12,270 bases of DNA, taken from Collinsella sp. GTDB taxonomy: Bacteria; Actinomycetota; Coriobacteriia; Coriobacteriales; Coriobacteriaceae. Positions 1 through 6,445 of this stretch are shown in pieces. The notes beneath the pieces were generated by a model, which ran no database searches, had not been told where the DNA came from, and worked only from the letters and a program-made list of their open reading frames with translations. The position numbers and the translations under genes are program-made. Every line of letters starts with the position of its first letter. Positions within the stretch are counted from its first letter, which is position 1. The stretch lies in assembly GCA_019419405.1 (NCBI GenBank), contig DYAA01000004.1, positions 1 through 12,270 on the forward strand, written 5' to 3'.

Positions 1-612
1 CTGTTCGCTAACGCCGCCGCCCACCTGATTGTGCTCGATGGCTGGAGCGACCGCCAGTACTTCGATGCCGTGGTCATTGCCAATACCGATTCGGTGCTGC
101 GTGCCGTGGACTACCTTATCGAGAAAGGTCACAAGCAAATCGGCTATCTGGCGGGCGACCTTCGTATCCGCAACTTTAAGGACCGCGAGCGCGGCTATCG
201 CCAAGCGCTTGAGGATGCGGACCTCGAGGCAAACCCGGCATGGCGCGTCACGCTGGGCACCACGCTCGAGGGCGCTTATCGCGACATGGGCGCGTGGCTC
301 GACAATGCCTCGCACGACGACCTGCCGACGGCTTTCTTTGCCGAGAACGACGTGCTCGCCGTGGGTGCCATGCGCGCGTTCAACGAGCACGGCATTCGCG
401 TGCCCGAGGATGTCTCGATCATCGGCTTTGACGACCTATCTCTGGGCGCCTTCTCCAACCCGCCGCTCACCACGGTGCATGTTCCCAAGCACGAGGTGGG
501 TGAGATCGCGGTGCGCCGCCTGGTGGGCAACATCCGCAACCCCAAGAGCTACACCTGCAAGACCGCCGTGTCGACCTATTTTGTCGAGCGCCAGAGCGTG
601 CGCGAAATCTAG
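1..612 (+). CDS. LacI-family transcriptional regulator, C-terminal part (5' truncated by window)
   Basis: The frame is open from base 1 and ends at TAG 610-612, giving 203 residues of the sugar-binding, periplasmic-binding-protein-like domain of a LacI/GalR repressor. Family hallmarks are visible: a DSVLRAVDYLIEKGHKQIGYLAGD segment beginning near residue 30 (helix then strand), the LAVGAMRAFNEHGIRVPEDV segment, then SIIGFDDLSLGAFSNPPLTTV, and a closing VGEIAVRRLV helix. The N-terminal helix-turn-helix lies upstream of the window, so its DNA-binding specificity cannot be read. A strong terminator follows, so it is probably transcribed apart from the isomerase operon. By position it is the natural candidate to bind the operator-like repeats at 716-848, but that is inference. 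The effector is unknown; a sugar or sugar phosphate of the downstream pathway is likely. Confidence 0.93.
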   Translation: MFANAAAHLIVLDGWSDRQYFDAVVIANTDSVLRAVDYLIEKGHKQIGYLAGDLRIRNFKDRERGYRQALEDADLEANPAWRVTLGTTLEGAYRDMGAWLDNASHDDLPTAFFAENDVLAVGAMRAFNEHGIRVPEDVSIIGFDDLSLGAFSNPPLTTVHVPKHEVGEIAVRRLVGNIRNPKSYTCKTAVSTYFVERQSVREI

Positions 613-676
613 GCGAAGGCGGCATCGTCTGCGGCGTGCCAAAGCACACTAGGGCAGTAAACATAGCGTCATTCAG

Positions 677-707
677 AAGAGGATCCTTCGGGGTCCTCTT
701 TTTGTTT
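677..707 (+). terminator. Rho-independent terminator after the LacI-family gene
   Basis: A 10-bp stem (677-686 with 691-700, one T-G wobble) closes a TTCG tetraloop at 687-690 and runs into a T-rich tail to 707. It lies 65 bases after the regulator stop codon and separates it from the isomerase leader. Confidence 0.9.
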
Positions 708-715
708 CCCTTGTA

Positions 716-848
716 TGTTCAGTTCGTTTACATACCGTTTAGGCTGATTTCTCTACCGCCTACGGGTATTTCGCGCTAAACTTCTAAACAGAAGAGTAAA
801 ACATTTAGTAAACAGAACAAAACGAAACATGCGTCTGTTTACTGAACA
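716..848 (+). promoter_or_regulatory. Operator-like inverted repeats in the isomerase operon leader
   Basis: This AT-rich stretch in a GC-rich window carries a perfect 10-bp inverted repeat, AGTAAACAGA (807-816) and TCTGTTTACT (834-843), with a 17-base spacer. A second perfect 8-bp pair, TGTTCAGT (716-723) and ACTGAACA (841-848), is 117 bases apart. The GTTTAC/GTAAAC core also occurs at 657-662 and 726-731. Palindromes of this kind are typical binding sites for LacI or DeoR repressors, and distant pairs can support DNA looping. The downstream half-site ends 21 bases before the start codon. TTTACA (727-732) is a fair -35, but I found no convincing -10 at the right distance, so no promoter is assigned. 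Confidence 0.5.
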
Positions 849-869
849 TGTGACTAGGGGAGGACGTAC

Positions 870-2270
870 ATGGATAAGATCAAGCTTGGCTTTGTGCCCA
901 CGCGCCGCAGTATCTTTAGCGCGCCGGACGCGATCAAGTATCGCGGCCTTACGGCTGATCGCCTGCGCGAGATCGGCGTCGAGATCGTGGATATCGACGA
1001 CATCAACGACGAGGGCCTGCTGTTCGACGACAGCCATATCGCGCCTATCGTCGAGAAGTTCCGCGCCGAGGGCGTCGACGGCATCATGCTCTGCCACGCC
1101 AACTTTGGTACCGAGTATGTCTGCGCCCGCCTTGCCCGCGAGCTCGGCTTGCCCGTGCTGCTGTGGGGCCCGCGCGACGAGCGCCCCGAGCCCGACGGCA
1201 CCCGTCTGCGCGACAGCCAGTGCGGTCTGTTCGCGACCGGCAAGGTCCTGCGCCGCTTTCAGGTTCCCTTCACCTACATGACCAACTGCCGCCTGACCGA
1301 TCCCGAGTTCGAGCGTGGCGTTTGGGACTTCTTGGCCGTGTGCAACGTGGTCAAGACCTTCAAGCACACCCGCATCCTGCAGATGGCCACCCGCCCGTTC
1401 GACTTCTGGTCGACCATGTGCAACGAGGGCGAGCTGCTCGAGAAGTTCAACATCCAGCTTTCGCCCATCCCCATGACCGAGCTTGTCCAGGCCGTGCGCG
1501 ACGCCCAGGCAGACGAGCAAGCCATGGCAGCTATGCTCGCCCACATTGCCGACAGCTTTGAGATCTGCATCCCCGAGGACAAGGTCCCCGCGGTCGCCGG
1601 TCTTGCCATCGCCATGAAGCGCCTGGTAAAGAAGTACGGCTGCAACGCCGGCGCCATTCAGTGCTGGAACGCTCTGCAGGACGAGTTGGGCATTATGCCC
1701 TGCGCCGCCAATGCCATCCTCAACGAGATGGGTATCCCCATCGTATGCGAGACCGACATCCATGGTGCCATCACCGCGCTGATGGTCGAGGCCGCCGACC
1801 TGGGCCGTCACCGCGGCATGTTCGCCGACTGGACCGTGCGCCATCCCGATAACGAGAACGGCGAGCTGTTGCAGCACTGCGGCCCCTGGCCCTGCAGCTG
1901 CGCGGCCGTCAAGCCCAAGCTCACCTACCCGCTGGCCTTCGATCACCCCGGCGCGCTGACGGCCGAGGCCAAGCACGGCGACCTCACCCTTGCCCGCTTT
2001 GACGGCGACAACGGCGAGTACTCGCTGCTGCTGGGCAACGCCCGCGGCATCGACGGCCCGGCCGGCATGGGCACCTACCTGTGGGTCGAGGTCGAAAACC
2101 TCAAGCGCCTCGAGGCCAAGATCGTTGAGGGTCCCTACATCCACCACTGCGTCGCCATTCACGCCAACGTGGTGCCGGTGCTCTACGAGGCGTGCAAGTA
2201 CATCGGCATTGTCCCCGACCTGTACGACCCCATCGAAGAAGACGTCAAAGCTTACCTGCGAGGAGAGTAG
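870..2270 (+). CDS. L-fucose/L-arabinose isomerase-like sugar isomerase
   Basis: The 466-residue protein resembles the short L-fucose isomerase-like family (COG2407 type), which interconverts aldoses and ketoses using a divalent metal. It is shorter than classical FucI (about 590 residues). The N-terminal half has alternating Rossmann-like segments (IKLGFVPTRR, VDGIMLCHANFGTEYV, LPVLLWGPRDE). The C-terminal half holds the likely metal site: E294 and D296 in PIVCETDIHGAIT, D320 in MFADWTVRHP, and H425/H426 in GPYIHHCVAIHANV. The E294 to D320 spacing is close to that of the two acidic FucI ligands. The start is supported by GGGGAGG at 857-863, six bases before ATG. It is the first gene of an operon with the split transketolase, whose ribosome site lies in its last codons. 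The substrate is not determined; an aldopentose, deoxyhexose, apiose or sulfo-sugar would all be conceivable. Cytosolic. Confidence 0.88.
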   Translation: MDKIKLGFVPTRRSIFSAPDAIKYRGLTADRLREIGVEIVDIDDINDEGLLFDDSHIAPIVEKFRAEGVDGIMLCHANFGTEYVCARLARELGLPVLLWGPRDERPEPDGTRLRDSQCGLFATGKVLRRFQVPFTYMTNCRLTDPEFERGVWDFLAVCNVVKTFKHTRILQMATRPFDFWSTMCNEGELLEKFNIQLSPIPMTELVQAVRDAQADEQAMAAMLAHIADSFEICIPEDKVPAVAGLAIAMKRLVKKYGCNAGAIQCWNALQDELGIMPCAANAILNEMGIPIVCETDIHGAITALMVEAADLGRHRGMFADWTVRHPDNENGELLQHCGPWPCSCAAVKPKLTYPLAFDHPGALTAEAKHGDLTLARFDGDNGEYSLLLGNARGIDGPAGMGTYLWVEVENLKRLEAKIVEGPYIHHCVAIHANVVPVLYEACKYIGIVPDLYDPIEEDVKAYLRGE

Positions 2271-2272
2271 AA

Positions 2273-3109
2273 ATGGCAACTATCGAAGAGCTTGAATCCC
2301 TGCGTTGGGACCTTCGCCGCGATTGCGTCGATATCATCATGGCCGGCGCCGGCGGCCACATCGGCGGCGACATGTCGGTGATCGACGCCCTCATGACGCT
2401 CTACGCCAACCACCTCAACATTTCGCCCGAGACCGTCGACGATCCCAACCGCGATCGCTTCGTGCTCTCCAAGGGCCATGCCATGGAGGCCTACTACGCG
2501 GTACTCTGCCACGAGGGCTATCTGGACCTCGACGACGTCAAGGCCCGTTTCTCCAAGTTCGGCAGCCCCTACATCGGCCACCCCAACAACAAGCTCAAGG
2601 GCATCGAGATGAACTCCGGTTCGCTGGGCCATGGTCTGCCCGTGGCCGTCGGCATGGCGCTTGCCGGCAAGATGGACGGCCGCGACTACCGCGTCTACAC
2701 CATCATGGGCGACGGCGAGCTTGCCGAGGGCTCGGTTTGGGAGGGCGCCATGAGCGGCGGCAACTACCAGCTCGATAACCTGTGCGCGCTCGTGGACCGC
2801 AACCGCCTGCAGATCAGCGGCAGCACCGAGGACGTCATGAAGCAGGACTCGCAGGAGGAGCGCTGGGCCGCCTTCGGTTGGAACGTGCTCTCCATTCCGG
2901 GCAACGACATTCAGGCCATCGACGCCGCGCTGACGCTGGCCGCCGAGACCAAGGGTAAGCCCACGGTCATCATCCTCAACACGGTGAAGGGCTATGGCTC
3001 GCCCGTTATGGAGGACAAGGCCGCCTGGCATCATCACCTGCCCAACGATGAGGAATATGCCCAGATCATCGCCGATTTCGCTGCCCATAAGGAGGCTATC
3101 AATGGCTAA
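2273..3109 (+). CDS. Transketolase, N-terminal (TPP pyrophosphate-binding) subunit
   Basis: The 278-residue protein is the first half of a split transketolase. It shows GGHIGGDMS near residue 30 (usually GHPGGSLS in the family), SKGHAMEAYYAVL, NSGSLGHGLPVAVGMA, and the thiamine-diphosphate motif beginning GDGELAEGSVWEGA (GDG at 146-148) and continuing to the LVDRNRLQI strand. The enzyme moves a two-carbon ketol unit between sugar phosphates. I chose ATG 2273 because AGGAGAG (2261-2267) lies five bases upstream and the family's N-terminal helix starts there; an in-frame upstream start would lie inside the isomerase. It begins two bases after the isomerase stop and overlaps the next gene by 8 bases, so the three are probably translated together. 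Split transketolases occur for the pentose-phosphate pathway and for dedicated ones such as apulose-4-phosphate transketolase; sequence alone does not tell which. Confidence 0.93.
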   Translation: MATIEELESLRWDLRRDCVDIIMAGAGGHIGGDMSVIDALMTLYANHLNISPETVDDPNRDRFVLSKGHAMEAYYAVLCHEGYLDLDDVKARFSKFGSPYIGHPNNKLKGIEMNSGSLGHGLPVAVGMALAGKMDGRDYRVYTIMGDGELAEGSVWEGAMSGGNYQLDNLCALVDRNRLQISGSTEDVMKQDSQEERWAAFGWNVLSIPGNDIQAIDAALTLAAETKGKPTVIILNTVKGYGSPVMEDKAAWHHHLPNDEEYAQIIADFAAHKEAING

Positions 3110-4043
3110 CAAGATCGCCAACCGCAAGGCTATCTGCGACGCGCTGCTCGAGGCCGCCGCAACCGATAAAGACATCGTCGTCCTGTGCTCCGACTCCCGC
3201 GGCTCCGCATCGCTCACGCCGTTCTTCGATCAGTATCCCCAGCAGTCTATTGAGGTCGGCATCGCCGAGCAGGACCTGGTGAGTATCGCCGCCGGTATGG
3301 CCTCGTGCGGCAAGAAGGCCTGGGCCGCCTCGCCGGCGTCCTTTGTGACCACGCGCTCGTATGAGCAGTGCAAGGTCGACGTTTCGTACTCCAACACCAA
3401 CGTCAAGCTCATCGGCATCTCGGGTGGCGTGTCCTACGGCGCTCTTGGCATGAGCCATCACTCCGTGCAGGATATCGCCGCCATGAGCGCGATTCCCAAC
3501 ATGCGCGTGTATCTGCCGAGCGATCGCTTCCAGACCGCCGAGCTCGTGCGTGCCCTGGTCGCCGACAACAAGCCGGCCTACATCCGCGTGGGCCGCAACC
3601 CGGTGGAGGACGTGTACACTGAGGACGAGTGCCCGTTCCAGATGGATCGCGCCACCTGGGTGCGCCGCGGCACCGATGTGACGATCGTCGCTACCGGTGA
3701 GATGGTCCGCCACGCCGTGGACGCCGCCGATCTGCTGGCCGAGCAGGGCATCTCGGCGACGGTGCTCGATATGTACTGCGTCAAACCGCTCGATGCCGAG
3801 GCCGTGATCGAGGCCGCCGGTGCCACGCGCGCCGTCGTGACCGTCGAGGAGCACAGTCCCTTCGGCGGCCTGGGTTCCATGGTCGCGCAGGTCGTGGGTG
3901 AGCACTGCCCGCGTCCGGTCAAGTGCCTCTCCCTGCCCGATGCGCCGGTCATCACCGGCACGAGCCCCGAGGTCTTCGCGCACTACGGCCTGACGGGCGA
4001 GGGAATCGCCAAGACGGTCGCCGAGGTCCTTCCCGCAGAGTAA
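3102..4043 (+). CDS. Transketolase, C-terminal (pyrimidine-binding and C-terminal domain) subunit
   Basis: The 313-residue partner carries the pyrimidine-binding domain (about 1-165) and the C-terminal domain (about 185-313). E56 in IEVGIAEQDLVSIAAGMA matches the glutamate that activates the cofactor's aminopyrimidine. Other family segments are GVSYGALGMSHHSVQDIAAM, the PSDRFQTAELVRAL region, PAYIRVGRNPVEDVY, the C-terminal-domain strand ATWVRRGTDVTIVATGEM, and VTVEEHSPFGGLGSMVAQVV. The start at 3102 follows a strong AAGGAGG at 3089-3095 and overlaps the end of the N-terminal subunit by 8 bases, typical of two chains made for one active site. It must pair with the upstream gene to be active, since cofactor binding is shared between halves. 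A hairpin begins at its stop codon. Confidence 0.93.
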   Translation: MANKIANRKAICDALLEAAATDKDIVVLCSDSRGSASLTPFFDQYPQQSIEVGIAEQDLVSIAAGMASCGKKAWAASPASFVTTRSYEQCKVDVSYSNTNVKLIGISGGVSYGALGMSHHSVQDIAAMSAIPNMRVYLPSDRFQTAELVRALVADNKPAYIRVGRNPVEDVYTEDECPFQMDRATWVRRGTDVTIVATGEMVRHAVDAADLLAEQGISATVLDMYCVKPLDAEAVIEAAGATRAVVTVEEHSPFGGLGSMVAQVVGEHCPRPVKCLSLPDAPVITGTSPEVFAHYGLTGEGIAKTVAEVLPAE

Positions 4044-4073
4044 TTGGTGCATCGGGGACAGGTTTGCACCAAT
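4043..4073. repeat. Hairpin with GGGGACAGG core after the transketolase operon
   Basis: A perfect 9-bp inverted repeat, ATTGGTGCA (4043-4051) and TGCACCAAT (4065-4073), encloses a 13-base loop containing GGGGACAGG. The left arm starts in the stop codon of the transketolase C subunit. A short T run follows (CCTTTTA), so it may act as a weak terminator. The loop core matches hairpins at 7242-7288, 8952-8976 and 9091-9119, which favours a dispersed repeat family. The rest of the gap to the kinase start at 4186 shows no clear promoter. Confidence 0.6.
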
Positions 4074-4185
4074 CCTTTTAGGTTGAATTCTGAGCAGGCC
4101 GGCTGCGCTCTCATGAGCCGGTCGGCCACTCGCTCCTTGTCCGTCGGGTTTTAGTTTTGAATCGACGGGGGAGACAGGAGAGTAC

Positions 4186-5676
4186 ATGAGCAAATACATC
4201 ATCGGAATCGATCAGTCCACACAGGGTACTAAGGCGCTGCTGGTGGACGAGGGCGGCCATCTGATCCATCGCGCCGACCGCTCACATCGCCAGATTGTCA
4301 ACGAGGCCGGCTGGGTGAGCCACGACCCGGCCGAGATCGCCGCCAACGTGCTGGCTGTGGCACGCACCGTGGTGGAGGAGACCGGGGTCGATCCGGCAGA
4401 CATCGCCGGCGTTGGCATTTCCAACCAGCGCGAGACCACCGTTGCCTGGAGCCGCACGACGGGCGAGCCGCTGTGCGATGCCGTGGTGTGGCAGTGCGCC
4501 CGCGCCCGCGAGCTGTGCGACGAGCTGGCTGCGCGCGAAGGCGTGGCCGAGCTGGTGCGTGACACGACGGGTCTGGTGCTCTCGCCCTACTATCCGGCGG
4601 GCAAGATGGCCTGGATCCTCGCGAACGTTCCCGCGGCTGCCGAGGCCGCGGCGGCGGGCGAGCTGTGCCTGGGCACCATCGATGCCTGGGTGGTCTGGAC
4701 GCTCACGGGCGGCGCGGAGTTCCGCTGCGACTGGTCCAATGCCAGCCGCACGCAGCTTTTTGACCTGCGCCGTGGCTGCTGGAGCGAGCCGGTGTGCGAG
4801 GCCTTTGGTGTCAATCCGGCGTGCCTGCCGCAGGTGACCGATTCCGATGGCCTGTTCGGTACAACGGACCTGGGCGGCTTTTTGCCGGCGCCCGTGCCCA
4901 TCCACGGCGTGCTCGGCGACAGCCATGCCGCCTTGTTTGCCCAGGGCTGCCATAGCCGCGGCATGGCCAAGGCGACCTATGGCACCGGCAGCTCGGTCAT
5001 GATGAACGTCGGCGACGAGTTTGTCGCCAGCTCGCACGGGCTTTCGAGCTCGCTTGCGTGGCGTATGGACGGTGTGACCGAGTATGTTCTCGAGGGCAAC
5101 GTGAGCTACGCCGGCGCCGTCAAGACGTGGCTGCGCGACGACCTGGAGCTCATCAACAATCCCGAGGAAGTCACCGACCTGTGCTACGCCGCCAATCCGG
5201 CGAGCCGCGTCTACTTTGTGCCGGCGTTCACTGGCCTGGGCGCGCCGCACTGGGCGAGCGATGCCGAGGGCTGCGTCTTTGGCATGACGCGCACCACGGG
5301 CCGTGCGGAGTTCGTAAAGGCCGCCGACGAGTCGATCGCCTATCAGATCTTCGACGTGATCGATGCGATGGTCGAGGATTCGGGCGCGGCACTGGCCGAG
5401 CTTCGTGTTGACGGCGGTCCCACGCGCGACGCGTACCTGATGCAGTTTGAGAGCGACCTGGTCGGCTCGCCCATCCGCATTGCGAGCAACGACGAGATGA
5501 GCGGTCTGGGTGCGGCTTGGGCCTGCGGCATTGCGCTGGGCATGTACACGCGCGATGTCGTTGACGTCTACGGCGCCCGCGGCATCGTGGAGCCTGCCAT
5601 GCCTGCCGACGAGCGAGCCAAAAAGATCGCCGGCTGGCGTCACGCCGTCGACGCGACCATCGCCTACACTGCCTAG
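4186..5676 (+). CDS. FGGY-family carbohydrate kinase, glycerol-kinase-like
   Basis: The 496-residue protein has the two-lobed FGGY kinase fold, which phosphorylates a polyol or ketose using ATP. Phosphate motif 1 is YIIGIDQSTQGTKALLVDE (residues 4-22); the second-lobe ATP motif is YGTGSS (265-270), and the adenosine-site strand is in ELRVDGGPTRDAYLMQF. Most glycerol-kinase substrate residues are present: R82/E83, W102, Y135 and the catalytic base D245. The residue after D245 is Ser, where E. coli GlpK has Gln246, and position 270 is Ser where GlpK has Phe270. So it may not be a glycerol kinase. Its position after an isomerase and a split transketolase suggests a ketose kinase of that pathway. 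AGGAG at 4176-4180 sits five bases before the ATG. Glycerol kinase proper remains the main alternative; no glycerol facilitator or glycerol-3-phosphate dehydrogenase is in the window. Confidence 0.9.
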   Translation: MSKYIIGIDQSTQGTKALLVDEGGHLIHRADRSHRQIVNEAGWVSHDPAEIAANVLAVARTVVEETGVDPADIAGVGISNQRETTVAWSRTTGEPLCDAVVWQCARARELCDELAAREGVAELVRDTTGLVLSPYYPAGKMAWILANVPAAAEAAAAGELCLGTIDAWVVWTLTGGAEFRCDWSNASRTQLFDLRRGCWSEPVCEAFGVNPACLPQVTDSDGLFGTTDLGGFLPAPVPIHGVLGDSHAALFAQGCHSRGMAKATYGTGSSVMMNVGDEFVASSHGLSSSLAWRMDGVTEYVLEGNVSYAGAVKTWLRDDLELINNPEEVTDLCYAANPASRVYFVPAFTGLGAPHWASDAEGCVFGMTRTTGRAEFVKAADESIAYQIFDVIDAMVEDSGAALAELRVDGGPTRDAYLMQFESDLVGSPIRIASNDEMSGLGAAWACGIALGMYTRDVVDVYGARGIVEPAMPADERAKKIAGWRHAVDATIAYTA

Positions 5677-5715
5677 GCGGCTGCGCGGCGCCCGCAGGCT
5701 ATTCCCGGGTAGCTC

Positions 5716-5790
5716 ATTTGGGACGGGGCTTTTTTGACTGGTATGATTGGTGCGATCATTCGAACCAGCTAAAAGAGCCCCGTCCTAAAT
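5716..5790. repeat. 75-base imperfect hairpin upstream of luxS
   Basis: Arms 5716-5746 and 5760-5790 pair almost throughout. The outer 15 bp (5716-5730 with 5776-5790) have one G-T wobble, and the inner part has a few wobbles and two mismatches around an ACTGGT/ACCAGC pairing. The T run after the left outer arm and the A run before the right one could help termination in both directions. It may end kinase transcription, or it may be a palindromic repeat element. A likely luxS promoter lies within the left arm. Confidence 0.7.
5718..5747 (+). promoter_or_regulatory. Candidate luxS promoter with extended -10
   Basis: TTGGGA (5718-5723, 4 of 6 to consensus), an 18-base spacer and TATGAT (5742-5747, 5 of 6), with TG one base upstream of the -10, form a plausible sigma-A extended -10 promoter. 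Transcription would start near 5754 and leave a leader of about 58 bases carrying only the right arm of the hairpin. Confidence 0.5.
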
Positions 5791-5811
5791 TGACTACCGA
5801 GAGGAACTGCC

Positions 5812-6300
5812 ATGGAGCGTATCGCGAGTTTTTCCGTTGACCATCTGCTGCTCGAGCCCGGCGTGTATGTGAGCCGCATCGACCGCGATCCGGCGACCGG
5901 CGCCGCCGTCACCACCTTTGATCTGCGCCTGACCACGCCCAACAAGGAGCCGGTCATGAACACGGCCGAGTGCCACACCATCGAGCACCTGGGCGCGACG
6001 TTCCTTCGCAACCATGCCGAGTGGTCGAGCCGCATTGTCTACTTTGGTCCCATGGGCTGCCGCACGGGCTTTTACCTTGTCGTGTTTGGCGAGGTGACGA
6101 GCGAGGAGATCCTGCCGCTCGTGCGTGAGCTGTTCGAGTTTGTCGCCGGATTTGAGGGCGATGTCCCCGGTGCCGCTCCCGAGGAGTGCGGTAACTATCT
6201 GGACCAGAACCTCCCCATGGCAAACTGGCTCGCGCGTCGCTATCTCGACCGCGACCTGGCCGATATCGATGAGAAGCACCTGCATTATCAGCAGGCGTAA
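5812..6300 (+). CDS. luxS: S-ribosylhomocysteine lyase LuxS
   Basis: LuxS cleaves S-ribosylhomocysteine to homocysteine and 4,5-dihydroxy-2,3-pentanedione, the precursor of the AI-2 signal, as part of the activated methyl cycle in the cytosol. The 162-residue length fits the family. The metal-binding HxxEH motif is HTIEH (H55, E58, H59), the third ligand is C126 in EECGNY, and the catalytic cysteine is C83 in GPMGCRTGFYL. AGGA at 5802-5805 is six bases before the ATG. The gene appears monocistronic: a hairpin and promoter precede it and a terminator follows. The usual partner, a 5'-methylthioadenosine/S-adenosylhomocysteine nucleosidase, is not in the window. All key residues are intact, so it is expected to be active. 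Confidence 0.98.
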   Translation: MERIASFSVDHLLLEPGVYVSRIDRDPATGAAVTTFDLRLTTPNKEPVMNTAECHTIEHLGATFLRNHAEWSSRIVYFGPMGCRTGFYLVVFGEVTSEEILPLVRELFEFVAGFEGDVPGAAPEECGNYLDQNLPMANWLARRYLDRDLADIDEKHLHYQQA

Positions 6301-6329
6301 GGGCTTTATCGCCCAAAGCGCGCGCATTG

Positions 6330-6361
6330 GGCGCCTTCGCTTATGCGGGGGCGCCTTTTTG
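6330..6361 (+). terminator. Rho-independent terminator after luxS
   Basis: An 11-bp stem (6330-6340 with 6345-6355, two T-G wobbles) closes a TTAT loop and runs into TTTTTG. It starts 30 bases after the luxS stop. A smaller GGGC/GCCC hairpin lies directly after the stop at 6301-6314. Confidence 0.88.
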
Positions 6362-6399
6362 TTGAGTGGTCGGGACGAGCGTTCAAAATCGCTCATGTT

Positions 6400-6445
6400 T
6401 GTTCTAGAATGTTCATATAGTCACATTTACGAACAGGAGCGAACA
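6400..6445 (+). promoter_or_regulatory. Nested TGTTC/GAACA operator overlapping the ribosome site
   Basis: TGTTC occurs at 6400-6404 and 6410-6414, and GAACA at 6431-6435 and 6441-6445. Each pair is 10 bases apart, and both pairs are mirror images around 6422.5. The Shine-Dalgarno AGGAG (6435-6439) lies between the two GAACA copies, and the last A of the second copy is the A of the ATG. Such spacing places half-sites on one DNA face. TGTTC/GAACA half-sites are known for DeoR-family repressors such as GlpR; assignment to that family here is inference. Confidence 0.55.

Noticed and set aside
29..652. Alternative + strand frame over the LacI-family gene
   Set aside because: It is rich in Arg, Ser and Thr with no family similarity, while the overlapping frame is a clear LacI-type domain.
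727..755. Promoter for the isomerase operon using TTTACA as -35
   Set aside because: The hexamers at 16, 17 and 18 bases downstream match the -10 consensus poorly.
753..2279. Long open frame on the minus strand (about 508 codons) opposite the isomerase gene
   Set aside because: It is the mirror of GC-biased codons of a well-supported gene; its protein is rich in Gly, Val, His and Ala with no domain pattern. The same holds for minus-strand frames at 2252-3217, 3099-4202, 4282-5643 and 7518-8831.
4186..5676. Calling the FGGY kinase a definite glycerol kinase (glpK)
   Set aside because: Two pocket positions differ from GlpK and the neighbours are ketose-pathway enzymes rather than glycerol genes, so only the broader family is named.
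5677..5811. SAM or SAH riboswitch ahead of luxS
   Set aside because: I see one long simple hairpin but none of the multi-helix conserved core of known SAM or SAH riboswitches, and the predicted leader after the promoter is only about 58 bases.
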